NCBI GenBank assembly: GCA_036001245.1 | Contig: DASYUL010000083.1 | Span: 1 to 30,891 of the forward strand | DNA from: Gp7-AA6 sp036001245 | Lineage (GTDB): Bacteria; Acidobacteriota; Thermoanaerobaculia; UBA5066; Gp7-AA6 | DNA length: 30,891 bases | Direction of reading: 5' to 3' | Shown here: piece by piece, positions 13,858 to 22,224 of the stretch | Position numbering within the stretch: position 1 is the first letter of the stretch | Layout: each line of letters begins with the position of its first letter | Position numbers and translations under genes: made by a program | The notes under the pieces: model-generated | The model's input: only the letters and a program-made list of their open reading frames with translations | Database searches by the model: none | What the model was told of the DNA's origin: nothing

Positions 13858-16803
13858 CTAGAAGCGGATGCCGGCCGAGAACCGGTATTCCCTGGGGATC
13901 TGATAGTCCGCCGCAGACCGCGCGGTGCCGAAGGCAGGGCCTCGAGCGAACTTCGTCGGAAGGCCGAGCTCGTCCACGGGAGCCTGACCATCGCAGCCGG
14001 CTTGCGCAGCGGTCGTGCAGGGAACGACGACCGTGTCGAAAACGACGAGACCCTGCTCGTTGGTGACGTTCCGGACGTCGAACTTGAAGAATGGCTCGAC
14101 ACTCCTCCATACCCGGACCCCGAGGCTGATCGCCAGGTCGAGGCTGTGGATGTCCTCGTACTCCCCCGCGCCGCGCTCGCCGAAGAACACGGACTGTCTG
14201 TCCGGCCGCCGCGCGTAGCCGGGGTCCCGCGCGATCTGCGCGGACGTGAATCCGCCCCGCACGAAGGCGTAGCTGAATGTCTGCGGCGAGTCGTAGGAGT
14301 AGGCCAGGCCGAGGTTCACGTCCCCGAAGGACCGGATCGGCAGCGTATAGGAGCTGAAGACACGGACCCGGTGCCCCTGATAACCCGGTAGGCGGCCGGT
14401 CGGGTAGTGGCGCTCGGGATCGTAGAGCTCCGGCTGGTTGCCGAAGATCGAGGAGGCCCCCGGGTTGCCCAGGCCCTCACCCACGAAGTTGCCATTGTTC
14501 TCGATCTCATGGGTGTAATTCGCATCGAGGAGCCAGCGATCCGTGATGCGGTAGCGCCCCTGGACCTGGATCGCCTGGTACTCGCGCGTCAAATCATCGG
14601 TGTTGTCCTGGATCACGTTGTCGAAGAAGCCGAAGCTGCGCCCTTCGTGGATGATTTCCGTCGTGCCGAACTCCCGGAGGATGAAGTCCTCGAACAGGTC
14701 GGAGTACTCGCGGCTGACATAGGTCAACTTGGCGAACCCGCCGCGGCCGAGGGCCGAACCGGCACCGACCGTCCATTCCTCCACGATCGGTGACTTCACG
14801 ACGTCGGCGAAAAACACGTTCCGGGTCGGGAAGTTGCCGTTGATGAGGGTGTAGTTCGCGAGGTCGAACCCCGGAGCGAAGTCCACACCCTGTCCGTTCG
14901 GACCCGTATACAGGTACGTCAGAAAGTTCGGGACTCCGACGTTGCTGTTGCGGCCGAACTGCGTTTCGGAGAACTTGCCGGCGTACTGGCTGTAGGTCGC
15001 GTTGAACTTCAGCTTCGCATCGCCCCGGACGTCGTAGGAAGCCGCCAGCCGGGGCGTGAACCGGTCCGTGTCGGCCGCGACGATGTCGCCGGTGGCCTCG
15101 CTCTTCACGGCTTCGTAACGGATCCCGAGGTTGAAGGAGAGGTGATCGTTGAAATCCCAGCTGTCCTGGAGGAAGAACGCATCCGTCGTGATGTCGATCC
15201 GGGCGCCTCGGACGGGCAGCCAGTTCTGCAGGACGGTCCGGAGGGGTCCCGAGTTGACGAAGATCGGGATGAACCGGCCCTGCGAGTCGAGCACAGGAGG
15301 TCCGACCGGAGCGCCCGTGGTCGTCACGTAGTTGGTGACGAACGCGTAGCCCGTGGCGGTCTGGCTGTTGCCTCCGATCCGCGTGGTCCGAAAGCGCTCG
15401 TACCCGAGCTTGAAGCCAAGGCTTCCCAGCCGGCCCGTCGAAAGGAAATACGACACGCTCGCGGTCAGATCCTCGTTGTCGCGGTCCTCGGGGTCGCTCG
15501 CGTCGAAGTACACGGCGTTGTACTGGCGCCCCGGGAGGGAGAGCGTCACGAACGGAGAATCCCGGATGCCGGTCAGGTCGCCCCCGGCGCCGCGGAAACC
15601 GAACTCCTTCTCCGAGTACTTGAGCTCGAAGAACAGCCTCGGCGTCCACACGCCGTGGTAGCTCGCCGCCCAACGCGTGTTCGGAACCGTGCGCGCGCGA
15701 TCGACCCCCCGAATGTCCGCCGTACTCCCCGGCGCGGATGGCCGATCGAGGTTCTTCTCCTCGTTGTCGAGGTAGGAGGCCTGGAGCGTGTGTTTCGACG
15801 CGATGTTCCCTGTGAGCTTGACTTCCCACCGGGGGTTGTCCGTGACCGTGTTGACGCGTGCGCCGCTCTCGGGCAGCGTCTGGGCCATCGTCGTCTCCGA
15901 GAGACGGCCGGCCGCGAAGAACCAGAGCCGGTCGCGCAGGATCGGTCCTCCGAGGGTCGCGGAATAGACCTCGTCGATCGCGTCGAGACGGGGAATGTCG
16001 CGCTCCTCTTCGTAAGGCGTCTTCTCGGTCCAGTCGGGATTGGTCAGGTCGAGCCGGACGGAGCCGGAGAAGCTGTTGCCCCCGCTCTTGGTAATCGCAT
16101 TGACGACTCCCCCCGTGAAGCGGCCGTACTCGGCGGGGATACCGCCCGTCAGGACCGCCGTTTCCGCGACGGCCTCCTCGATGTAGAGATTGTTGGCCGT
16201 CCCGTGAAGGTTGTCGTTGACGTCGGTTCCATCCACCAGGAAGACGTTGTCGTATCCGAAGGCGCCGTTGATGCGAATCTGGCCGTCGCGGAGGCCGGAA
16301 ATCACGACGCCCGGTGTCTGCACAGCGATTGCAGCCAGAGTCCGGGCGACGGGGAGCTTGTCGAGGTCCGCCGCCTTGTAATTCGCGCCGAGCTGCGCCG
16401 TCGCGATGGGAGTCGGGAGGTCTCCACGGATCGTGAGGGCCTCTATGGCCACCACGTCCAGGTTGGCGTCCATCCGGGTCGTCCCGGAGAGGTCGACCGT
16501 GGCGGTACGCGTCACCGTGCTCATGCCCGGCTTCGAGAACTGAATGACGTACTCACCCGGCGGGAGGCCGAGAGCAACGTAGTCCCCGTTGGACCCCGTT
16601 GTGACCACGCGCTCCCCCTGGAGAGCGGGCGAAGTCAGTCTCACGGTGACGCCCGGAACCGGCTGTCTCTGCGAGCTCACGGTGCCCGCAACTGTTCCGG
16701 TCACGGCGCTCTGCGCCAAGAGACCCGCGGGAGGGGCGAGCGCCAAGGCCACGGCGACGGTACATCCGTTCAGTCCGAGGCGGGAGCCAAACGCGAGCGA
16801 CAT
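13858..16803 (-). CDS. TonB-dependent outer-membrane receptor (Oar/CarboxypepD_reg type)
   Basis: 981-residue outer-membrane transporter, probably importing a large oligomer or chelate by TonB energy. Order of parts: signal peptide (1-30, hydrophobic VAVALALAPPAGLLA, cut before Gln31); carboxypeptidase-regulatory-like domain (about 35-115, VTGTVAGTVSSQRQPVPGVT and PPGEYVIQF); plug (about 120-245, including IRINGAFGYDNVFLVDGTDV and GIPAEYGRFTGGVVNAITKS); then a long beta-barrel ending in the terminal aromatic AGIRF. I prefer ATG 16803; GTG 16824 is in frame and would add seven residues. The first ten residues (MSLAFGSRLG) closely resemble the kinase start cassette. It is the last gene of the K9-to-K6 unit, 52 bases after the K6 stop, so co-expression with the kinases is likely. 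The substrate is unknown. Confidence 0.94.
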   Translation of the reverse strand: MSLAFGSRLGLNGCTVAVALALAPPAGLLAQSAVTGTVAGTVSSQRQPVPGVTVRLTSPALQGERVVTTGSNGDYVALGLPPGEYVIQFSKPGMSTVTRTATVDLSGTTRMDANLDVVAIEALTIRGDLPTPIATAQLGANYKAADLDKLPVARTLAAIAVQTPGVVISGLRDGQIRINGAFGYDNVFLVDGTDVNDNLHGTANNLYIEEAVAETAVLTGGIPAEYGRFTGGVVNAITKSGGNSFSGSVRLDLTNPDWTEKTPYEEERDIPRLDAIDEVYSATLGGPILRDRLWFFAAGRLSETTMAQTLPESGARVNTVTDNPRWEVKLTGNIASKHTLQASYLDNEEKNLDRPSAPGSTADIRGVDRARTVPNTRWAASYHGVWTPRLFFELKYSEKEFGFRGAGGDLTGIRDSPFVTLSLPGRQYNAVYFDASDPEDRDNEDLTASVSYFLSTGRLGSLGFKLGYERFRTTRIGGNSQTATGYAFVTNYVTTTGAPVGPPVLDSQGRFIPIFVNSGPLRTVLQNWLPVRGARIDITTDAFFLQDSWDFNDHLSFNLGIRYEAVKSEATGDIVAADTDRFTPRLAASYDVRGDAKLKFNATYSQYAGKFSETQFGRNSNVGVPNFLTYLYTGPNGQGVDFAPGFDLANYTLINGNFPTRNVFFADVVKSPIVEEWTVGAGSALGRGGFAKLTYVSREYSDLFEDFILREFGTTEIIHEGRSFGFFDNVIQDNTDDLTREYQAIQVQGRYRITDRWLLDANYTHEIENNGNFVGEGLGNPGASSIFGNQPELYDPERHYPTGRLPGYQGHRVRVFSSYTLPIRSFGDVNLGLAYSYDSPQTFSYAFVRGGFTSAQIARDPGYARRPDRQSVFFGERGAGEYEDIHSLDLAISLGVRVWRSVEPFFKFDVRNVTNEQGLVVFDTVVVPCTTAAQAGCDGQAPVDELGLPTKFARGPAFGTARSAADYQIPREYRFSAGIRF

Positions 16804-16811
16804 CGAGTTCT

Positions 16812-16859
16812 TCAGGTCCTCCACTTGGGACCGAGGCGAAAGTTTATGGCGAGCGTCAT
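16812..16859 (-). CDS. 15-codon kinase-start minigene between K6 and the receptor
   Basis: The ATG at 16859 overlaps the K6 stop (ATGA) and opens MTLAINFRLGPKWRT before a TGA. The first 12 bases and the bases for R-L-G-P are identical in kind to functional kinase starts, and the middle (INF for AGS) is diverged. It ends 8 bases before the receptor ATG, with GTGGAGG inside its last codons, as in the 29-codon minigene at 13680. It looks like a kinase deletion scar retained as a coupling leader; whether it is translated is unknown. Confidence 0.6.
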   Translation of the reverse strand: MTLAINFRLGPKWRT

Positions 16860-19564
16860 CTCTCCTTCTCAGCGAGCGCCGGCCAGCCGACGATCGCGCG
16901 GATCGGCGACTCGGGGGCTTCGAGAGGCGCGCTGACCAGAAATCGCGAGCCGTCCGCGGTCACGTCGTAGTTCTGGATCGGCGGCACGACGCGGAAGAGC
17001 GAGACCGGAGCGCCGGCTTGCAATTGCGGACCCGGACTCAGGGGCACGGCCATGACCGAGCCGTCCGGCGCGAGGTAATAGAGCTCCCTGCCGTCGCGGC
17101 GCCACCGCGGTCGCCTCCCTCCGGCCGGAGACACGCGCCGCTTCCCGGCCGCCCCTTCCGTCAGAGCCACGTAGATCTCGGGGCTTCCCGACTCGTCCGA
17201 CTCGTACGCGATCCAGCGTCCGTCCGGCGAGAACCGCGGGTTCCGTTCGTTGAATCGCGTCGCAAGCCAGGGCGCCGGCTTGCGCTGTCCCGCGAGCGGC
17301 AGGAGCCAGATGGTGGCGCGCGACTGCACGTTGTTCAGGAACGCAAGAACGCGACCGTCCGGAGAAACGTCTTCGGGCTGCTGCACGTATTCGAGTTCGA
17401 GGACCGGCCGTTCGCTGCCGGGCACGCCGACCGCGATCTCGTGGATGTCGGGAGGTCCTTTCGCGTCGGAGCGGAAAAGGAGCTTCGAGCCGTCGGGAGT
17501 CCAGACTGGCAGGTTCTCGTCGCGAGCATCGGAGTGGAGCCGGGTCGAGATCCCGCGCTCGAGCTCGAAAACCCAGACGTCAGACGTGCCGGTTCGACGC
17601 TCGGCGACGTCGACGGCAACCCGACCTCCGTCCGGCGAAATGCGAAAGCCCTCCACCACCGCCGGTTGGCCGAGCGTCCCCACTTCTCGACCCTGCCGGT
17701 CGAGCCAGGCGAGACGGGAGAGAGGCGGCGACGTCTCATAGACGATCACGTCCGCGCCGACCGAGAACGCGGCGTTGCCCGGACCGAAGAAGTAATTGAC
17801 GCTCTCGGACAGGCGCTGGGGATCGCCCTTGAGCTGTGCTTTCGATTCGTCGAAACGCTGCGCGAAAAGGGCGCCGTCGCGGGCGTACACGAGGTATCCG
17901 GGCGCCGCGAATTCCGCGCGCGACTCCATCCGGGCGATCACGGTGTCTTCCTTCGAATCGAGCGAGCCCACGCGAAGCTCGCGATGGGAGCCGGGCAACT
18001 TCGGCAAACTCAGACGTCCGAGGTAGAGGAACCGCCGGCCGTCCGGCAGGAACTGGGGCCACGACGCGATGGTTTCGGGTTTCGCGACGTCCCCCGGCCG
18101 AATCGGCTCCGGCTTTCCTCCTTTGTCGGAAACCCGGTAGATCCCTCGCGCGAACTGCTTGAAGAGAATCGTGCCTTCGCGGTTCCAGGTGCCCACGATT
18201 TCGAAGGACGCGTCGCAGAGGTCCTCCGCGGGACCTCCGGTCGCCGGAATCTTTTTGAGCTTCCCGTTCGCGAAGAACGCGATGAAGCGGCCGTCGGGCG
18301 ACCAGAAGTGCGAGGTCGCGTCGTCCGATCCCTCCAGCTCGACTGCCTCCTCCGAATCGAGCCGGCGAACGAAGAGCCGCCTCTTGCCCCTCGCGAACGC
18401 TTCGATGGCGACCCGGGTCCCGTCCGGCGAGATCGACGCCCCGCGGGAGATCTCCGCCGGCGAGAACGTCGCCCCCGGAGGGATCGGCACGGCGAAGCGC
18501 ACGGCGCGGGGCGGCGCGGCGGCGGGACCGCGGCGGCGAACCAGGCCGTAGCCGGCAAGCGCCGCGAGGACCAGCGCAAGGAGCAGCCACCCGAGGCGCT
18601 CGCGGTTCCGCGGCCGGACCGCGACCGCGGGGGCCACGGCCGGTGAGCTCGTCCCGCGGGGTTCCTCCGCGATCCACTGGAGCTCTCGCTTGACGTCGGC
18701 AGCGCTCTGCCACCGGTCGTCGGGGTCCTTGGCGAGGCAGGTCTGGACCACGCGATCGAGAAGAGGCGGAGAGGCCGGCGTGACCTGTGAGATCGGGCTC
18801 GGCTGGTCGCGGAGGATCGACGAGATCATGGACGCCTGCGTCGCTCCCGAAAAAGCCTTTCGCCCCGTCGCCATCTCGTACAGCACGACGCCCAGAGCGA
18901 AGATGTCGGTGCGCGCGTCCATGCCCCTGCCCTCGACCTGCTCGGGCGCCATGTACTGGAACGTCCCGAGGATCGCTCCTTCCTGCGTCAGATTCGCGGC
19001 CTGGGTCGGAAGCGCCGTCGGGCTGCGTCCCGCCATGGGATGTTGCGCTCCGGCCGTTTGCTCCCTTCCGGTCGCGTCGAGCGACCGCTCAAATGTCTTC
19101 GCCAGCCCGAAGTCGAGGAGCTTCACGGCCGACTTCGTGATCATCACGTTTCCGGGCTTCAGGTCCCGGTGCACGATCCCCTGCCGGTGCGCTTTGTCCA
19201 GGGCGTCGGCGATCTGGATCCCGAAGCGCAGAGTCTGCTCGAGCGGCAGCGAACCGCGGGCGAGGCGCTCCGCGAGCGTCTCGCCCTCCAAATACTCCAT
19301 GACGAGATACTCGGTCTCCCCTTCGCGGCCCACGTCGTGGATCGCGCAGATGTGCGGGTGCGAGAGCTGCGAGATCGTCTTCGCCTCCCGTTCGAAGCGC
19401 TGGCGGACCTCTGGGGTAGCGGTGAGACGAGACGAAAGCACCTTGATCGCGACCGTTCGATCGAGCCGCGTGTCGTGCGCTTTGTAGACCTCTCCCATCC
19501 CGCCCGCGCCCAGCGGCGACACGATCTCGTAGGGGCCGAGGCGGGAGCCGGCGGAGAGCGTCAT
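16856..19564 (-). CDS. K6: transmembrane Ser/Thr kinase with propeller sensor
   Basis: 902-residue kinase of the HRDLKPGN subfamily. It has GAGGMG (19-24), Lys41, Glu60, Asp134, DFG (151-153) and APEQ near 206. The activation segment is longer than in K4, with an insert (TFERSLDATGREQT through about 180) shared only with K9. The transmembrane helix is at about 323-342. The sensor has TolB-like blades (ISPDGTRVAIEA, WSPDGRFIAFFA, VSPDGRVLAFLN, FSPDGRWIAYES) and ends IVGWPALAEKER, a different tail from K4, K5 and K9. The ATG start overlaps the K7 stop (ATGA). It is followed by a kinase-start minigene and the TonB receptor. Confidence 0.95.
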   Translation of the reverse strand: MTLSAGSRLGPYEIVSPLGAGGMGEVYKAHDTRLDRTVAIKVLSSRLTATPEVRQRFEREAKTISQLSHPHICAIHDVGREGETEYLVMEYLEGETLAERLARGSLPLEQTLRFGIQIADALDKAHRQGIVHRDLKPGNVMITKSAVKLLDFGLAKTFERSLDATGREQTAGAQHPMAGRSPTALPTQAANLTQEGAILGTFQYMAPEQVEGRGMDARTDIFALGVVLYEMATGRKAFSGATQASMISSILRDQPSPISQVTPASPPLLDRVVQTCLAKDPDDRWQSAADVKRELQWIAEEPRGTSSPAVAPAVAVRPRNRERLGWLLLALVLAALAGYGLVRRRGPAAAPPRAVRFAVPIPPGATFSPAEISRGASISPDGTRVAIEAFARGKRRLFVRRLDSEEAVELEGSDDATSHFWSPDGRFIAFFANGKLKKIPATGGPAEDLCDASFEIVGTWNREGTILFKQFARGIYRVSDKGGKPEPIRPGDVAKPETIASWPQFLPDGRRFLYLGRLSLPKLPGSHRELRVGSLDSKEDTVIARMESRAEFAAPGYLVYARDGALFAQRFDESKAQLKGDPQRLSESVNYFFGPGNAAFSVGADVIVYETSPPLSRLAWLDRQGREVGTLGQPAVVEGFRISPDGGRVAVDVAERRTGTSDVWVFELERGISTRLHSDARDENLPVWTPDGSKLLFRSDAKGPPDIHEIAVGVPGSERPVLELEYVQQPEDVSPDGRVLAFLNNVQSRATIWLLPLAGQRKPAPWLATRFNERNPRFSPDGRWIAYESDESGSPEIYVALTEGAAGKRRVSPAGGRRPRWRRDGRELYYLAPDGSVMAVPLSPGPQLQAGAPVSLFRVVPPIQNYDVTADGSRFLVSAPLEAPESPIRAIVGWPALAEKER
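19021..19099. repeat. 79-base patch nearly identical to K9 (26761-26839)
   Basis: These bases, encoding the shared activation-segment insert, match 26761-26839 with three differences, the last 49 bases being identical. The similarity falls off outside. It suggests recent gene conversion or duplication between K6 and K9, which lie 7,740 bases apart. Confidence 0.75.
19404..19453. repeat. 50-base patch nearly identical to K5 (13523-13572)
   Basis: Partner of the K5 patch, with one mismatch in 50 bases in the alpha-C region of the kinase domain. Confidence 0.7.
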
Positions 19565-22224
19565 GGCTTCTTCTCGGCGCCGGTCTCTGCGCCGAGAATC
19601 ATCATCCAGATATCGCCCTCACGCTGCGTCTCGATGTACGCGAGCTGACGATCGTCCTTCGAGATCCCGAATTTCATCGCCCATCCGTCTGGCAACGTCC
19701 CGGCTGGCAGAATCACTTTCGACCGTCTCGTCCCGGTGTCCAGGAGCACGACGCCGTTGTCCTTCTGAAAGAGGAGCCGCCGGCTGTCGGAAAGGAAGAG
19801 CGGAGACCGACCGGACGGGTCCACGCTCTCGTAACGACCCGTGGCAAGCGAGTAGAGAAGCACTTCCGTCGATCGGTCCTCACGGTCCCGGAATCCGGCC
19901 AGGAGCTTGCCGTCGCGCGACCAAGAGAACGGGTTGAGATTGTCCGAAGTGGGAAGCAGCGGAAGGACGACGACCCCTTTCTCGTCCGTGCGCCCGAGCT
20001 CGAGAATCGCGTTGGGGTTTTTGCCCGAGCTGGTCACCGCGAGACGCCGGCTGTCGGGCGACCAGGTCGGGTAAAGCGCCCCGTTTTCCAGCGACGAGAC
20101 CTGCTCGAGGCCCGAACCGTCCGGATGGATGGTCCAGATCTGCGCTGTGCCTCCGCGATTCGAGTAGAAAGCGATCCGCGAGCCGTCCGGGGACCAGCGT
20201 GGAACGCGATGCTGGAAAGGCGCGTCTGTCAGCTGCCGGTAGCCCGACCCGTCGGCGCGGATCAAATACAGGTCCTCCCGGCTACCTTTCGGACCGTCGA
20301 AGACCAGCCATTGACCGTCCGGCGACCAATCGAGCGAGTTGATCAGACGCGTGCCCTTCAGGATTGCTGCGGGACTTCCGATCACCGCTTCGCGGCCGGG
20401 ATCGAAGCCGACCTTCATCAGGTTCGAGCGCTCACCGAGCGTCGCGAAGACGAGATTTCCGTCCCGGGAGAAGGTCGCGTGGCTGACCCAGCTGGCCGGG
20501 GTCGTGACGGGCTCCGGAGGACTGAGCACCCGGCCCGTCCTCTCGTCGATCCCGACGCGCCAGAGGTTCATCGTGCCGCCGCGATCACTCGAGAAGTAGA
20601 GAAACCGACCGTCGGGCGACCAGGCCGGGCTCCAGTCGAACTGTCCGTCATTCGTGACGGGGACGGGAGAGTCGGACTGAGAGCCATCCGCCGCGATCGT
20701 GAAGACGTCGCGCTGCGATTTCCTGGCGGGCAACCCCCAGTACGCGATGCGGTGCCCATTGGGGGACCACCTCGGCGAAACGGCGTCCCCGCGCGATACG
20801 AGCCGTCTCTTGCCCGTGGAGACATCGACGGCCCAGATCTCGCTCACGGTGGCTCGGGTCGTGGGGTCGCGTATCGGCTCGGACGCCACGGCGAGCTCGC
20901 GGCCGTCCGGCGACCAGCTCGGATCGAAGCCGAAGTCGGAAACGCGGCGCACGGACTCGCCCGTGGCTCCCATCACGAAGATTCCGCCTTTTTCCCGCTC
21001 GGAGCGAAACGCGATCTGCTCGCCATCCGGGGAAAACGCCGGCGCTTCGTCCCGGAGCGGAGAATCCGCCGTCAGATTCGTCGAATTCCGACCCCCCACG
21101 CGCTGAATGAAGACGTCTTCGTTGCCGGAAGCGCCGGCGACGTAGACGAACGACTTTCCGTCGGGCGCCACGGCCGGCGCACGTTCGACGCCGGGCTGAT
21201 CGGTGAGAGCAGCGAAATGACCCGGGGCGGCTCCGCTTCCAGCCGGCGTCGTCGGTCGTCCGGCAGTCCAGCGGCCGAGCGCCGCGGCGGCAAGAAGCGC
21301 GACCGCGGCAATCAGGGCAGGGAGCAGACGACGCTTCGACGCCGCCGACGAGGAGACCGCGATGCCGCTCGAGCCGGTGGAGGTCGTGAGGGACTGCAGG
21401 TCGAACGCGAGGTCCCGCGCGGATTGAAAACGCTCGTTGGGGTTCTTCTCGAGACAGTGCCGCACGACTCGGTCGAGTGCGGGGGCGAGCGGAGCGTCGA
21501 TCCCCGAAAGCTCGGGTGGATCCTTCTGCGCGATGGCTGCCATGGTCTCCGCAGCCGACTCACCGCGAAAAGCCCGCGTGCCGGAGAGCATCTCGTAGAG
21601 CAATGCGCCGAAAGAGAAGATGTCCGAACGATGGTCGGCCGGTTTTCCCCGGACCTGCTCCGGGGACATGTAGCCCACGGTCCCCATGACCGCGCCCGGC
21701 TCGGTTGCCGCGACCGTCGGCGACCTCGTCTCGTCGGACTGCGGGGAACCGACCTTGGCCAGACCGAAGTCGAGGATCTTGACGCGGCCTTCCGACGTCA
21801 CGAAGACGTTCTCGGGCTTCAGGTCCCGGTGAACGATCCCCTTCTCGTGGGCGGCGGCGAGACCGTGCGCAATCTGTAAACCGTACTCGAGCGCTTTCCG
21901 CTGCGGGAGTGAGCCTTCGTCGAGCCGTTCTCGCAGGGTCTCTCCGTGGAGGAGCTCCATCGCCGCGTAGGCGACGCCGTCGACGCTGCCGAGGTCGTAG
22001 ATCCCCAGGATGTTCGGGTGCGATAGCGCCGCGACGGCCTTCGCTTCCCTCTCGAAGCGCGCGAGCGCCGTCGCATCCGTCGCGAGGTTCTCCGGCAGCA
22101 CCTTGATCGCGACCTCCCGGTCGAGTTTCGTGTCCCGCGCCCGGTACACCTCGCCCATTCCGCCGGCGCCCAGAGGCGCGACGATCTCGTAGGAGCCGAG
22201 ACGGGAGCCCGATGCGAGTGTCAC
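19561..22224 (-). CDS. K7: transmembrane Ser/Thr kinase with canonical TolB propeller
   Basis: 887-residue kinase. It has GAGGMG (19-24), Lys41, Glu60, HRDLKPEN with Asp134, DFG (152-154) and SPEQ near 187-190. The transmembrane helix is at about 299-318. The sensor shows about ten clear WSPDG-type blades (PAFSPDGEQIAFRS, PSWSPDGRELAVAS, PRWSPNGHRIAYWG, PRWSPDGSRIAFYS, PTWSPDSRRLAVTS), the most TolB-like of the set. The GTG at 22224 is the start because it begins MTLASGSRLGSYE and overlaps the K8 stop (GTGA). The cassette has Ser for the usual Pro after SRLG. Its N-lobe is the closest match to the truncated kinase at 7511-7714. Confidence 0.95.
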   Translation of the reverse strand: MTLASGSRLGSYEIVAPLGAGGMGEVYRARDTKLDREVAIKVLPENLATDATALARFEREAKAVAALSHPNILGIYDLGSVDGVAYAAMELLHGETLRERLDEGSLPQRKALEYGLQIAHGLAAAHEKGIVHRDLKPENVFVTSEGRVKILDFGLAKVGSPQSDETRSPTVAATEPGAVMGTVGYMSPEQVRGKPADHRSDIFSFGALLYEMLSGTRAFRGESAAETMAAIAQKDPPELSGIDAPLAPALDRVVRHCLEKNPNERFQSARDLAFDLQSLTTSTGSSGIAVSSSAASKRRLLPALIAAVALLAAAALGRWTAGRPTTPAGSGAAPGHFAALTDQPGVERAPAVAPDGKSFVYVAGASGNEDVFIQRVGGRNSTNLTADSPLRDEAPAFSPDGEQIAFRSEREKGGIFVMGATGESVRRVSDFGFDPSWSPDGRELAVASEPIRDPTTRATVSEIWAVDVSTGKRRLVSRGDAVSPRWSPNGHRIAYWGLPARKSQRDVFTIAADGSQSDSPVPVTNDGQFDWSPAWSPDGRFLYFSSDRGGTMNLWRVGIDERTGRVLSPPEPVTTPASWVSHATFSRDGNLVFATLGERSNLMKVGFDPGREAVIGSPAAILKGTRLINSLDWSPDGQWLVFDGPKGSREDLYLIRADGSGYRQLTDAPFQHRVPRWSPDGSRIAFYSNRGGTAQIWTIHPDGSGLEQVSSLENGALYPTWSPDSRRLAVTSSGKNPNAILELGRTDEKGVVVLPLLPTSDNLNPFSWSRDGKLLAGFRDREDRSTEVLLYSLATGRYESVDPSGRSPLFLSDSRRLLFQKDNGVVLLDTGTRRSKVILPAGTLPDGWAMKFGISKDDRQLAYIETQREGDIWMMILGAETGAEKKP

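Noticed and set aside
15142..18646. Long plus-strand open frames (up to 685 codons) opposite the TonB receptor and K6
   Set aside because: They are low-complexity, Arg/Glu-rich translations of the antisense of clear genes, produced by high GC at third positions. No domains or ribosome sites are seen.
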